Shown here piece after piece: positions 23,994-33,270 of a stretch of 64,000 nucleotides of DNA (positions are counted from its first letter, which is position 1; each line of letters starts with the position of its first letter). A model generated the notes under the pieces. The model saw only the letters and a program-made list of their open reading frames with translations, was not told where the DNA came from and searched no databases. A program made the translations under genes and the position numbers. The DNA comes from a bacterium (GTDB lineage: Bacteria; Patescibacteriota; Saccharimonadia; Saccharimonadales; Saccharimonadaceae), in contig JAUMUF010000001.1 of the NCBI GenBank assembly GCA_030530825.1, positions 248,001-312,000 on the forward strand, read 5' to 3'.

Positions 23994-24174
23994 TATAGAA
24001 AATCAAATTGCGGAGATCGATGAGATTTTGCGCCAGATTGAAAATGGCGAGATATCTTTGAGCGATGTGAGTGGTAAGTATCGCGAGGCTCTGGAAAAAT
24101 TCTCCAAAATTGAGAATGAACTATCTAAGATAGAGAATGAGATTGAAGTCCTCACGCAAGACTTTTCAAAATAA
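23977..24174 (+). CDS. xseB: Exodeoxyribonuclease VII small subunit
   Basis: 65 residues, the usual size. It is a helical hairpin with ENQIAEIDEILRQIENGEISL and the late KFSKIENELSKIE, matching the XseB pattern. Its start lies inside the end of xseA, and GGAGG in that gene serves as ribosome site. A terminator follows at 24176. Confidence 0.93.
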   Translation: MSEKNNIENQIAEIDEILRQIENGEISLSDVSGKYREALEKFSKIENELSKIENEIEVLTQDFSK

Positions 24175-24175
24175 A

Positions 24176-24198
24176 ATCGCCCCGCAGGGCGATTTTTA
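24176..24198. terminator. Terminator after xseB, shared with the 24196 gene
   Basis: ATCGCCC pairs with GGGCGAT around CGCA, followed by TTTTT on the plus strand and AAAAT/TTTT on the other. Confidence 0.85.
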
Positions 24199-24870
24199 AT
24201 TATATTTGACTGTCTGGATAAGTTTATCAAAGTCTGCGCGGAATATGTCTGCGTCTGTTCGCATCATCAAGGTCTTATCGTTGACCTTGAAGAAGTATGC
24301 GACACCACGAATCCGATCATCTTTGTTGGAGTGTGGGAATAATCCTTCAAGTTTGGTTGCGTTTTGGCCATTAGCGATTGTGTTGGTTGATGACAATTCG
24401 CCCTTTTCGATGGTCTTTTGATATTCCTCTAAGACTTTGTCTAGTGGAAGATTATAGATTGCCACACGGAGTGCAAATCGCTGTTGAGTCTTTGAGTCTC
24501 GGGGTACGAATGGGACTACTTTTGGATGAAGATAGGCTGTGTAATGCTTTCCGCCAGCTCCATCTGTGTCAACATATGCGCTCCAAGTTTTTGGGAACAT
24601 AAAACGGACTTTACCCAAATCCTCTGGCGCGTTAAACTCGGTATTTGGCTCTTTTTCTCGCTCAGCGTATTTTTTCTCTTGAAGTTCACCCTCTTCCTTT
24701 TTAGCCTTAGCAACTTCTAGTGCAACCTTATTATCTACGCCATTCTTCTCTTGAGAGTACTGCAAGTATGACCAAACGCCAAACGCACCCATACCAACAA
24801 GTGCGACAGTTAATAAGATAATTACAATCGTGGAGCCCTCTACGGCACCGTTCTTAAAATTCTTTTTCAT
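24196..24870 (-). CDS. Membrane-anchored extracytoplasmic protein, PsbP-like fold possible
   Basis: 224 residues. The N-terminus is basic with one membrane helix (STIVIILLTVALVGMGAFGVWSY, about 14-36), then a charged linker (VAKAKKEEGELQEKKYAEREKE). A globular domain follows with VRFMFPKTWSAYVDTDG, FALRVAIYNLPLDKVLEEY, ATKLEGLFP and VAYFFKVNDKTLMMRTDAD. The order of strands recalls PsbP-like domains but the match is weak. TTGAAA-17-TATAAT (24877-24905) lies 6 bases before the ATG, leaderless type. Function unknown. Confidence 0.78.
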   Translation of the reverse strand: MKKNFKNGAVEGSTIVIILLTVALVGMGAFGVWSYLQYSQEKNGVDNKVALEVAKAKKEEGELQEKKYAEREKEPNTEFNAPEDLGKVRFMFPKTWSAYVDTDGAGGKHYTAYLHPKVVPFVPRDSKTQQRFALRVAIYNLPLDKVLEEYQKTIEKGELSSTNTIANGQNATKLEGLFPHSNKDDRIRGVAYFFKVNDKTLMMRTDADIFRADFDKLIQTVKYN

Positions 24871-24876
24871 AAGCCT

Positions 24877-24905
24877 ATTATACTTGTGTTTATCTAAAAT
24901 TTCAA
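24877..24905 (-). promoter_or_regulatory. Leaderless promoter of the 24196 gene
   Basis: TTGAAA (24900-24905), 17 bases, TATAAT (24877-24882), then 6 bases to the ATG. Confidence 0.8.
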
Positions 24906-24909
24906 GACT

Positions 24910-26346
24910 TTAGTCCAAGATTATTCGAGATTTGTTTAGTGAAAATGTTCCGTTTGAATTTTTAGCAACTGAAAACAAAAACTTATCATTGGCGGATATT
25001 GAGGATTTGAAGTTCTCCGATTCCACAACCACTCTTTTGTTTGACCCATCAAAGTCTTCCCAGATTATTTTTCCGTTTTCGATGCTATAAAGTATAAAGT
25101 TGTCCACCCAGTATTTTTTACTGCTTGTTAGATTGTAAGATTTTATGGTTTCGAGATCGATGATCTGATTTTTTTCAGGAGATGAAAGAAGAATCATTCG
25201 ATTTTCCTGATTGAGTTCTATATTGCTGGGTGTGAATTTTAAAGTAAAAGTCTTGTAAATTTTTGGCGAATACGCGCCTCGCCAGTCACTTCCCTTATAG
25301 ATTGTTAGTATATTGTCAGTTAAGATATGGACGTAATTTTCATTGTAATAGCGCCCCATTTCTATTTTGGGCGTATGAGTAATTGATTTCTTGATAGTAG
25401 TTTTTTTGCCATTTTTATCAAGGACTTCGACTGTAAAATCACCATCTTTTATTTTTCTCGAAACTAAAATTGAATCGTTATTGTGGATTTTAAGATCAAG
25501 AACGCCAGTTGTTATGTTGGCTGATACTGTAGAATTATCGAGGTTTATTTCTCGAAGGTCGCCAGAAATAGTTGAATAAAGCCTTGTAAAATCTCGATTT
25601 GCTGGTGTGATATTTTCGAAGTTAAGATGAAAAATCTCTGTTAGATTGGTTGATTTTTCTGGATTTTGTGTGTCTATGATGAGATTTTGTGTTTCTTTAC
25701 CCTTTTTCCATTGAGCTAAGATTCGTGAGCCATTTTCGCTGATTTTTTTGAAAGATATTGTTGAAATAACTTGTTGCTTTTGAGTCTCGATTTCCGGATT
25801 GTCTTCTATATTAAAGATAGAATCGGGCAAGATAATTTCAGTTAATTGTTGGTTTTCTTCTTCCAAATTTATTTTGTATATCTTAAACGATCCGCCATTT
25901 TGGGCGACAATGATGCTCCATTTTTTGTCTGCGGAAAATATAATATCTTGAATTTTTTCAAAGTTGAAGAATTTTTTTGAAGTTAGTTTTTCTGGCAGAA
26001 GTCTCGCGTAGTTAAGCCATAAAATCTTACCAGCGTCAACCTGTGCAGTTCTCCTCCATGTGGTATAGTCTTTCTTTGATATTTCGAAATTGTAGACATT
26101 AGGGTCGAGTTGACGCTTGGTGTTAGTTGTGTCATTGATTTGCGTGCCATTTATCTTGACATTAGCGTTATTTGGTGTGGAAATAAATTGAACTAGCCCC
26201 GTCTGATGAGGATTGCCTTTGGGTGTTATTGTCCAACCTTGTGTTAAAAATACAGCAACAAAAACAACAGATAAGACGAAGATGATCGCCAAGATATTTT
26301 TAGAAATATTTATCACCGCTTGACGGCGTTTATTTTCAAAAATCAT
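24910..26346 (-). CDS. Membrane-anchored PEGA-domain protein
   Basis: 478 residues. One signal-anchor helix (about 14-35, ILAIIFVLSVVFVAVFL) is followed by a PEGA domain (about 50-110: VQFISTPNNANVKINGTQI ... YNFEISKKDYTTW). The remaining ~350 residues form repeated short strands that could build a beta-propeller. The ATG at 26346 is chosen because TATAAT (26354-26359) lies exactly 7 bases upstream, the spacing seen for other leaderless genes here; the ATG at 26352 would be only 1 base away. PEGA domains occur in surface proteins. Likely envelope-exposed; the role is unknown. Confidence 0.8.
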   Translation of the reverse strand: MIFENKRRQAVINISKNILAIIFVLSVVFVAVFLTQGWTITPKGNPHQTGLVQFISTPNNANVKINGTQINDTTNTKRQLDPNVYNFEISKKDYTTWRRTAQVDAGKILWLNYARLLPEKLTSKKFFNFEKIQDIIFSADKKWSIIVAQNGGSFKIYKINLEEENQQLTEIILPDSIFNIEDNPEIETQKQQVISTISFKKISENGSRILAQWKKGKETQNLIIDTQNPEKSTNLTEIFHLNFENITPANRDFTRLYSTISGDLREINLDNSTVSANITTGVLDLKIHNNDSILVSRKIKDGDFTVEVLDKNGKKTTIKKSITHTPKIEMGRYYNENYVHILTDNILTIYKGSDWRGAYSPKIYKTFTLKFTPSNIELNQENRMILLSSPEKNQIIDLETIKSYNLTSSKKYWVDNFILYSIENGKIIWEDFDGSNKRVVVESENFKSSISANDKFLFSVAKNSNGTFSLNKSRIILD

Positions 26347-26378
26347 TGACATAATTATAACCCTTTTTATTGAAAAAA

Positions 26379-27695
26379 TCAAGCGGATTTCAGTTGGAGA
26401 ACGATTAAATTCTCGATGTGTGGTGTGCGTGGGAAGAAGTTGTAGCCACGAGCATAAATGATCTCGTATTTTTCGCTTAAAATTGCCACATCGCGGGCTT
26501 GAGTCGTCGGGTTGCAACTGAGATAGATGACTCTCTCTGGCTGTGTTTGGAGAATTTTGGCGCAGACTTTTTTGTCCATACCTGCGCGCGGAGGATCAAC
26601 GATTAGATTAGCGCCAGTTTGGATAAAGTCGAGCGCATTCTCGCTTGGAGCCAGGATCGCTTGGGCGGAAGTTTCTCGCCCTAAAACTGCGATGTTTCTG
26701 CGCATTTCTGCCACAGCTGATTGATTGATTTCTACCATTGTGAGTGCATTTTTGCCGATAGTTAGCCCGATTGAGCCAACCCCAGAATAGAGATCGACGG
26801 TTGGTTTTTTGCTATCAAGAAATCGCTCCATATCGCGTAGACTCTGCTCGTAAACTGGTAGATTTATCTGGAAAAAACTCTCGGTTGCATAATTAAAATC
26901 AACGCCCAGAACGCTGTCGGTAAGATTTTTTTCGCCACTAGCTTGGAGGATTTTGGTAATGACGCTGGCTGGAGATTTTGGATTGGAGAAAATTATTTCA
27001 AAGGATTTGAAATTTAATTTTAGTAGTTCTTCATCTGTAAAAATCGGAAAATCCTCTTGTTTTACATAAAGTTGCGCAGCAATTTGATTGTGCTGATTGG
27101 CTCGAATAAGTAGTGTTTTTAGATCTCGGCTCGAAGTCTTCCGCGCGCGTAAGATTTCAAGGACTTTTTGCCCTGCTTCGTTGATTTCTGGTTGCGTAAG
27201 ACTTGTACCGAACACTGGAATTTTGCCTTTGCTTCCACGCTTGAAAAATGCCAGATTTAACTCGCCGTCATCACTGTCTTCGTATTTTTCGAACCAAAAA
27301 GAAAATTCTACCTTGTTGCGATACTCAAAAATCTTGCCGTCTGAATAAAATTGATCCAAGTTGGAGAGATCGATTTTCTCTTGTCGAAAACTCTCCAAAA
27401 TCAATTCTTGCTTAGTTTTTTGCTCAAAATCAAAGTCGAAAATCTGCCACGGACTGGTCGAAAGATAACTTTCTGGATCGCGCGGAGTAATCCTCTGGGG
27501 CGAACTTTCTAAGATTTCAACCGCAAAGCCCTCGCAGAATGACGATTTATTTTTGGTGATTTGAATTTTAGCCGTTTCTCCCGGTAAAACGCCCCACGCA
27601 AATATCTTTTTACCGCTGTCAAGCGTGCCAAGCGCTTGACCACCAGGGGTGATTTTGTCGAATTTTGCAGTTTCGAATTTAATTTTTCTCGCCAT
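26379..27695 (-). CDS. 23S rRNA (uracil-C5) methyltransferase, RlmD/TrmA family, without iron-sulfur cysteines
   Basis: 438 residues. A TRAM domain spans 1-60 (FDKITPGGQALG), followed by a central domain and a SAM-binding methyltransferase domain with LYSGVGSIGL, the IVDPPRAGMDKKV motif and the catalytic Cys in VIYLSCNPTTQARD near residue 390. The four cysteines that hold the [4Fe-4S] cluster of RlmD after the TRAM domain are absent (the segment reads SPWQIFDFDFEQKTKQ). Both 23S U747/U1939 and tRNA U54 are possible targets. It follows the Erm-like gene by 5 bases; a TAAAAT at 27705-27710 may give an internal start. Confidence 0.88.
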   Translation of the reverse strand: MARKIKFETAKFDKITPGGQALGTLDSGKKIFAWGVLPGETAKIQITKNKSSFCEGFAVEILESSPQRITPRDPESYLSTSPWQIFDFDFEQKTKQELILESFRQEKIDLSNLDQFYSDGKIFEYRNKVEFSFWFEKYEDSDDGELNLAFFKRGSKGKIPVFGTSLTQPEINEAGQKVLEILRARKTSSRDLKTLLIRANQHNQIAAQLYVKQEDFPIFTDEELLKLNFKSFEIIFSNPKSPASVITKILQASGEKNLTDSVLGVDFNYATESFFQINLPVYEQSLRDMERFLDSKKPTVDLYSGVGSIGLTIGKNALTMVEINQSAVAEMRRNIAVLGRETSAQAILAPSENALDFIQTGANLIVDPPRAGMDKKVCAKILQTQPERVIYLSCNPTTQARDVAILSEKYEIIYARGYNFFPRTPHIENLIVLQLKSA

Positions 27696-27700
27696 AATTT

Positions 27701-28438
27701 CTATATTTTACCATTTTTCTGCTGATTTTTCCAGATTTCTAGCCACTCTTCACCCACGAGTTGGCTTGGCGTGCGCGTGCGGAACTTTCTGCCGCAGTTG
27801 TTGAGATAAAAGTTCTTGTTGGCAAACATTCGGTCAATGAAATCACAAAAATCGCCAATTTCTTGCCTTGCGATCAGCGGAACTTCTCGCCTTTTCATCT
27901 CAAAAAACACTGTTTCGACTGCAGGCGGCGGTGTAAAATCAGTTTTTCGAAGCGGCTTTTTGATTTTTGCCTCAAAGAATGGAAAAATCTTGGCGCCCAG
28001 CGCAGAAGTAAAATGCTGGTTGCTTGAAATTAGTTTTTTAGCAAATTGCTTTTGAAGAATTAAATAAGCCGATTTGGGCGGATTGCCAGAAAAGACTAAC
28101 TTTTGAATAATTTCCGAACTCAAATGGAACGGAATGTTGGCACAAACCTTATAATCCTTTGGTAATTTGTTGAGATTGAAGTGTAGAAAATCAGCATTTA
28201 GGATTTCTACATTTTTTAAATCTCGAGTGTTTTGCTTTAATTTTTGGAATGTTGAGCGGTCGAATTCAATCGCTAAAACTTGAGCCGATTTCTTGCTCAA
28301 AGCATAAGTTATAACACCACTTCCTGCGCCAATGTCAAGAGTAAAGTCACGCTTTCTGATGTTGGTGTGGCCAACGAGCATTAGCGCAATTTTGGGTGAA
28401 CGCAGGAAGTTTTGCGATATGCGGTGATTTCGAGCCAT
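27701..28438 (-). CDS. rRNA adenine N6-methyltransferase, Erm/KsgA family
   Basis: 245 residues, short for KsgA. Motifs: N-terminal HRISQNFLRSP, SAM site LDIGAGSGVITYAL, acidic IEFD and motif IV NIPFHLSSEI near residue 100. KsgA enzymes usually read NLPYNIS; NIPF/NIPY with a following Ser is typical of Erm enzymes that methylate A2058 of 23S rRNA. It could therefore be an Erm-type enzyme giving intrinsic macrolide tolerance, or a divergent KsgA that methylates 16S A1518/A1519. The gene starts directly at the stop of the permease gene and is read with rlmD-like downstream, so the cluster is an rRNA-modification pair. Confidence 0.85.
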   Translation of the reverse strand: MARNHRISQNFLRSPKIALMLVGHTNIRKRDFTLDIGAGSGVITYALSKKSAQVLAIEFDRSTFQKLKQNTRDLKNVEILNADFLHFNLNKLPKDYKVCANIPFHLSSEIIQKLVFSGNPPKSAYLILQKQFAKKLISSNQHFTSALGAKIFPFFEAKIKKPLRKTDFTPPPAVETVFFEMKRREVPLIARQEIGDFCDFIDRMFANKNFYLNNCGRKFRTRTPSQLVGEEWLEIWKNQQKNGKI

Positions 28439-29722
28439 TTACTCGTATCTCAACGCCTCGATTGGGTCTTTTTTGCTTGCTGATCGGGCTGGAAGACTTC
28501 CCGCCAAAAAGGCAATAATCATCACGATTATAGTGATTTGAATTGAACTTTGAAGAGAAAATTCAGTTAAGTTAAAGCCTTCAAGACCTTTCAAGAAGTT
28601 CTCCGCGGCAAATTTGTTGAGCGAATTTCCTGCTCCAATAGCCGCCAAAATCCCCAAGATTGATCCAAGTACACCAATTAGTATCGCTTCAAAACTAAAC
28701 AGCGCAAAAATCTTCCCGCCAGAAAGCCCCATCGCTTTCATTAAGCCGATCTCGCGAGTCCTCTCGCGCACGCTCATATAAAGAGTATTGATGATGCCAA
28801 AACTTGCTGCAATCAGCGCAATCGCGCCAAATACGGTTAGCGCGCCAGTAATCCCGTTGACGATATCTCTAACAGATTGAATTCTATCCTGAAGTCGCGC
28901 AATCGAGTAGCCACGCTTTGCAAATTCTTTTTTAATATTGTCGAATTTTTCATCATCAGTCGCCAAAGTTTCATCATTGAAGTAAAAATACGCGCCAAAA
29001 TATTGCTCGCGAGTTTCTGCTGGCAAGGTCTTGGTGTTGAAGTCATAAATCTCTTGGGCTAAATCTGTAGGAAGAAGCACCGAATTGGATTGGATTATAT
29101 TTTTATTCAAAATTCCAACGATTTTAACTTCGAGAATTTTATTTTCTTTAGTTATTTGATCTGAGATTCGAAGTTTAAGTGTCTTATTGATAATATTTTC
29201 GGCCGAAATATCAAACGCTTCGAGGTAGTCTTGCGTTAACATAACTTCTCTGTTGTTTTGTGGAAGTCGACCTGTTTTGATATCTGGCGCAAAATCATCA
29301 CCAAAAACTAGTCCGCCAGTTTTGAACTTTTTGCCGTCGCCAATCTGAATATAATCTATCGTTGACTGGATAGTTGGCTGGATGCTGTCTTTTTTGACTT
29401 CTGACATATCTTCAATCTTAGCTAAGTCGTCTTTGCTCAGCAACTTAAAATTGCCATCGCTTGGGCTGGCGTCTTCTTTGAACTCTTGAACCCCTGTCGA
29501 TACGAGAGCGGATCCTTCTTGCTTTTTGTTGATTGTTATGGCGCGACTATTGCCAAAAACTGCCAATTGTTTATTGATATAAGAATTAACACCGGTATTT
29601 ACGCTTGAAGTCAGGGCAATTGTAAAAGCGCCGACAAAAATCGCAATCACGGTCAAAAATGTTCGGCCTTTATTTCGCCAAAGGTTAACGCTCGAAGTTT
29701 TCAATATGTCGATGAAATTCAT
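28439..29722 (-). CDS. MacB/FtsX-type ABC permease
   Basis: 427 residues. Layout: one N-terminal helix (KGRTFLTVIAIFVGAFTIAL), a periplasmic-type domain of about 220 residues, then three helices near 285-420, with MSVRERTREIGLMKAMGLSGGKIFALF marking the FtsX loop. This is the mechanotransmission class (MacB, LolCDE, YknZ). The ATG at 29722 overlaps the ATPase stop as TAATG and follows AAAGGAG; a longer in-frame start at 29779 is rejected. It works with the ATPase encoded upstream. The substrate is unknown; export of peptides or lipoproteins is typical. Confidence 0.9.
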   Translation of the reverse strand: MNFIDILKTSSVNLWRNKGRTFLTVIAIFVGAFTIALTSSVNTGVNSYINKQLAVFGNSRAITINKKQEGSALVSTGVQEFKEDASPSDGNFKLLSKDDLAKIEDMSEVKKDSIQPTIQSTIDYIQIGDGKKFKTGGLVFGDDFAPDIKTGRLPQNNREVMLTQDYLEAFDISAENIINKTLKLRISDQITKENKILEVKIVGILNKNIIQSNSVLLPTDLAQEIYDFNTKTLPAETREQYFGAYFYFNDETLATDDEKFDNIKKEFAKRGYSIARLQDRIQSVRDIVNGITGALTVFGAIALIAASFGIINTLYMSVRERTREIGLMKAMGLSGGKIFALFSFEAILIGVLGSILGILAAIGAGNSLNKFAAENFLKGLEGFNLTEFSLQSSIQITIIVMIIAFLAGSLPARSASKKDPIEALRYE

Positions 29723-30405
29723 TATTTTTCTCCTTTCGAAATGATCTTTCCGTCGCGAATGTGTATTTGGCGATCGCATTTTTCCGCCAAAGCCTCGTCG
29801 TGTGTGACGATGATTAGTGTGATTCCTTGATTTTTGTTAAGGTCAAAGAGCAATTTTTCAACTCGCTCACCCGTATTGGAATCGAGATTGCCTGTTGGCT
29901 CATCTGCGAATAAAACCTTAGGTGAGTTGGCGATTGCGCGAGCAATACAAACGCGCTGCTTTTGTCCGCCGGACAAATTGTTGGCTTTGTTCTTAGCCTT
30001 GTCGGCAAGATCAACCGCTTCAAGCGCGTGCATTGCGATGTCTTTTCTTTTGCTAAAAGGCACACCTGCGATTTTTAACGGTAAAATCACATTTGAGAGA
30101 ACCGTATCTTTAGGATTCATAAAAAATTGCTGAAAAACAAAGCCAAAGGTGTGGTTGCGTAGTTTGTTGAGTGCGCGCTTTTTTAGTTTGGTTGTGTTTT
30201 GTCCGTCGATTAGGATTTCACCCTCGGTTGGCTTGTCTAGCGTGGCAAGCAGGTGCATCAATGTTGATTTTCCTGAGCCGGATTTTCCGACGATGGCTAC
30301 GCTTTCGCCCTCTTTTATTGAGAGAGAAATATTATCCAGCGCCTTAAAAAAGTTGTTGCCGTCGCGATAAACTTTGGTTAAATTTTTGACTTCAATTAGA
30401 TTCAT
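29722..30405 (-). CDS. MacB/LolD-type ABC ATPase
   Basis: 227 residues. Walker [18 protein letters not shown]-loop FVFQQF, signature [17 protein letters not shown], Walker [14 protein letters not shown] and the H-loop Asp/His of THDEAL, all typical of the LolD/MacB group. AAGGAG precedes the ATG by 5 bases. It lies 21 bases downstream of the VirD4-like gene, so it may be in the same transcript. Confidence 0.93.
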   Translation of the reverse strand: MNLIEVKNLTKVYRDGNNFFKALDNISLSIKEGESVAIVGKSGSGKSTLMHLLATLDKPTEGEILIDGQNTTKLKKRALNKLRNHTFGFVFQQFFMNPKDTVLSNVILPLKIAGVPFSKRKDIAMHALEAVDLADKAKNKANNLSGGQKQRVCIARAIANSPKVLFADEPTGNLDSNTGERVEKLLFDLNKNQGITLIIVTHDEALAEKCDRQIHIRDGKIISKGEK

Positions 30406-30426
30406 AGTTCTCCTTAATTTATAATC

Positions 30427-33186
30427 TTATCTCGAAATTTTTAATTCGTTGGAAGGCTCTTCTTGACCACTAACATTCCTTTTATGGCGTGGTTTTTTCT
30501 TCTTGGAAATATTTATGCCTTTTTCTTCGAGCAGTTTAGAAATATCTTTAAGACCATTGTTCGGCTCTTTTTGCTCAGCCGTGTTGGGGCTGATTTTTTT
30601 AGGGTTTAAGTTAGAAGAAAAATCGACTTTTCCGCCAGAAAATGCAGGCGTAATTGGTTTAATTTCCGCCTTACTTGGTCGAAGGTTTGGCCTGTTTGCG
30701 GGCTTTTGAGTTTCTTGGCGGTAAGATTCTGGTTTGCTCCAATCCCAACCACGAGCCTCAGCCATTTTTTTATTGATCATATTTTGCGGTATTGCCACGG
30801 CTGCTTCAACGATCTTTTCGGCTTCAGCGCGAGGAACGGCGTAAGTTTGCCGAGTATTTTCGACAATTTTGAATGTTTGATCATTGAAAGGCTTTGGTAG
30901 AGTCAAAGTTGTAGCAGAAAATGGTGAAGATTTCTCGCCGTTGATGATCATTGTCATTACAAAGTGTCGGTTGTTGAGACTCATCAAGTCGGAAGAGTCG
31001 AATTGAGGCTTGAATTGCTCCGCCAAAATTGGCGCATCTTCAACTGAAACTCGGAAAGATATCATCGAGCCGACATTCCCGAAGACGGCATTTCGAACGC
31101 TGTCCGTCATCTGGGACACATACTGATTGGCGACAGTCAAAGTTAAACCGTATTTACGGATTTCGGATAAAATCACAGCGAATGAATCCGTCGCAAAGTT
31201 TTGGAACTCGTCCACGTAGAGATGGAACGGACGACGATCTTCAATCCTCTCGATATCTGCGCGGGATTGTGCCGCCAATTGAATCTTGGTAACAAGGAAG
31301 GACCCCAGGATTGCCGCATTGTCCTCACCAATCAAACCCTTAGATAAGTTTACTACCAAAATTTTGCCTTCATCCATAATTTGTCGAATATTGAAAGTGG
31401 ACTTTGGTTGGCCAATAATATTACGTATGATCGGGTTGGTGGTGAATGCTCCAACCTTGTTTAAGATTGGCGCAATCGCCTCATTGATTTGCTTTTCACT
31501 CCATTGGCCAAATTCGTCCCGCCAGAATTTAATTATGGCCTTATCCTCGACATATTTATCGATGGTTTCCTTTCGAAATTCCGTATCTGTTAATAAGCGC
31601 GAAATATCAAGCATTGTCGTATCTGGGCGTTCGAGCAAAGTCAAAAGACACCAGCGCAAAATATACTCGAGGCGTGGACCCCAAGAGTCGCCAAACATAC
31701 GCTTCAAAACACCAATCACCTCTGATGAGATATTGGTTTTGCGCGCAGGATCGTGGACTTCTAGCGGGTTAAACCCGAGAGGAAACTCTGTGTCGCTTGG
31801 GTTGAAATACACGACATCCTTTAAGCGATGCTCTGGGATGAAGCGCAAGTTGTTTTGTGCAAAATCGCCGTGCGGATCAATAATTGCATAACCTTCATTA
31901 TGAAAAATATCAGATAATGCCAAAAGTTCGAGAGCACCAGATTTACCAGTTCCTGTCTGACCTATAATATAGAGATGGCGCGAGCGATCTCGACGAAGCA
32001 TTCCAAATTGGTGATTGATTCCGCGGAAATTGGTTAATCCAAAAGCAGATATATTCTCGTCAACGGTATGGTCACCTGTGAGAATTGGTAACTTTGAAGG
32101 TGGTTCAGCAGTCTTGCTTGAAGCCCAGACGATGTTGGGTGTCTCGACATTGGTGTGCGGTAAGTGCCAAACGCTGGCGAGTTCTTTTATGTTCAGAATG
32201 AATCCGCCGTCAAAAAACTCACGATTCTCGAAGTTGTCGAGATTGGAGCGATCAAAAGTTGCCCTAACCATCTTGAAGCCGTTAAGGTTGGTGCTATTGA
32301 ACTGCTTAAATGTTCCTGTTAAGGCTTGGATTTGGAGACGAGCAGTAGTCTCTTCATCGCCGAGATACGCCAATCGTATTTTAACCCTATAGCCAAGTTT
32401 AGTAGCCTTTTCTTCCGCTTTAGAAACACGAGTTTTGTCGCGCTCGGAAAGTTCTTTCTTCTCGTCCTTCTTCTCGCCTGATTCTGGCGGTTTGATTAGC
32501 GCACCAAAAGCCTGCACTAGCCATTTCCAGTCTAGTTTGAAGCCCTTTTTGCCGTCTTTGACTTTTTTGATCCATTCGTCTGATTTTTTATGCCAATCAT
32601 CTGCAATTGGGCGAATCAAAACTTGTGTCCAGATCTGGTCGTTAGTGCCATCTAGTTTGGCCAAAGTCCCTGTAATTCCTGCCAGCGGGTCGACTTCAAA
32701 GCCGTCAAAAGTCTTGATCGGTAAGGCCTCATCATCTGTCAACTCTAACTCTGCAGAATAAACTACTGGCTTAAGATTGGTGGCTGCAGCGTAATCATCT
32801 TTAGACTCATAAATTTGAACAGTTGGATACTGCGCATAAATCTGCCCTTCGACAAAATTCTGAAGAATTTTCGGCACCCATACATAAAACCTGATTGCGC
32901 CATTAGTTGAAACCAACTCAAAACTCAAGTGTTCTTGGACGCCCCCGTTGTTTTTTAGCTCTTGAGCGTCGCGCAATATTCCATGAAGGCTGGCGAAGAG
33001 TTGCTCCGCTGAGAGTTCTGATTTGTCGTTGGTTTTAGGGATTTCTAGCGCAAGAAGAACCGCCTCTGTATTGAGCGCTTGGATTTTATCGATTTTTTTA
33101 TAATTTTGGCGCGTTAAATATGCCAAAACAAGCACAATTGGTAGCCAAACTAAAGGGTTGAATAAAAAAGTAAAAAATGCCGACAT
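30427..33186 (-). CDS. VirD4/TraD-like DNA-translocase ATPase of CPR type
   Basis: 919 residues. An N-terminal membrane helix pair (about 2-25) is followed by a ~350-residue domain of unknown fold. The HerA/FtsK-like motor comes next: Walker A GQTGTGKSGALE near 408, IIDPHGDFA, FNPSDTEFPLGFNPLE, and Walker B LYVDEFQNFA near 655, with GNVGSMISFRV late. The last 130 residues are basic, Pro/Lys-rich and disordered. Coupling proteins of this type move DNA or protein through type IV secretion channels; no relaxase or channel genes are here. The promoter TTGACT-17-TACACT (33197-33225) leaves a leader of only about 4 bases. Confidence 0.88.
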   Translation of the reverse strand: MSAFFTFLFNPLVWLPIVLVLAYLTRQNYKKIDKIQALNTEAVLLALEIPKTNDKSELSAEQLFASLHGILRDAQELKNNGGVQEHLSFELVSTNGAIRFYVWVPKILQNFVEGQIYAQYPTVQIYESKDDYAAATNLKPVVYSAELELTDDEALPIKTFDGFEVDPLAGITGTLAKLDGTNDQIWTQVLIRPIADDWHKKSDEWIKKVKDGKKGFKLDWKWLVQAFGALIKPPESGEKKDEKKELSERDKTRVSKAEEKATKLGYRVKIRLAYLGDEETTARLQIQALTGTFKQFNSTNLNGFKMVRATFDRSNLDNFENREFFDGGFILNIKELASVWHLPHTNVETPNIVWASSKTAEPPSKLPILTGDHTVDENISAFGLTNFRGINHQFGMLRRDRSRHLYIIGQTGTGKSGALELLALSDIFHNEGYAIIDPHGDFAQNNLRFIPEHRLKDVVYFNPSDTEFPLGFNPLEVHDPARKTNISSEVIGVLKRMFGDSWGPRLEYILRWCLLTLLERPDTTMLDISRLLTDTEFRKETIDKYVEDKAIIKFWRDEFGQWSEKQINEAIAPILNKVGAFTTNPIIRNIIGQPKSTFNIRQIMDEGKILVVNLSKGLIGEDNAAILGSFLVTKIQLAAQSRADIERIEDRRPFHLYVDEFQNFATDSFAVILSEIRKYGLTLTVANQYVSQMTDSVRNAVFGNVGSMISFRVSVEDAPILAEQFKPQFDSSDLMSLNNRHFVMTMIINGEKSSPFSATTLTLPKPFNDQTFKIVENTRQTYAVPRAEAEKIVEAAVAIPQNMINKKMAEARGWDWSKPESYRQETQKPANRPNLRPSKAEIKPITPAFSGGKVDFSSNLNPKKISPNTAEQKEPNNGLKDISKLLEEKGINISKKKKPRHKRNVSGQEEPSNELKISR

Positions 33187-33196
33187 AAGTATTTTA

Positions 33197-33225
33197 AGTG
33201 TAGCATAAACGCAATAAAAAGTCAA
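33197..33225 (-). promoter_or_regulatory. Promoter of the VirD4-like gene
   Basis: TTGACT (33220-33225), 17 bases, TACACT (33197-33202). The ATG is 10 bases beyond the -10 box and there is no Shine-Dalgarno site. Confidence 0.7.
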
Positions 33226-33238
33226 GATTGGAGAAAGA

Positions 33239-33265
33239 AAATCAGCCGTTTTTGGGCTGATTTTT
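33239..33265 (-). terminator. Terminator of the sigma4/HARE gene
   Basis: AAATCAGCC pairs with GGCTGATTTT; a T-rich tract follows on the minus strand. It ends about 15 bases before the -35 box of the next unit. Confidence 0.82.
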
Positions 33266-33270
33266 GGAAG

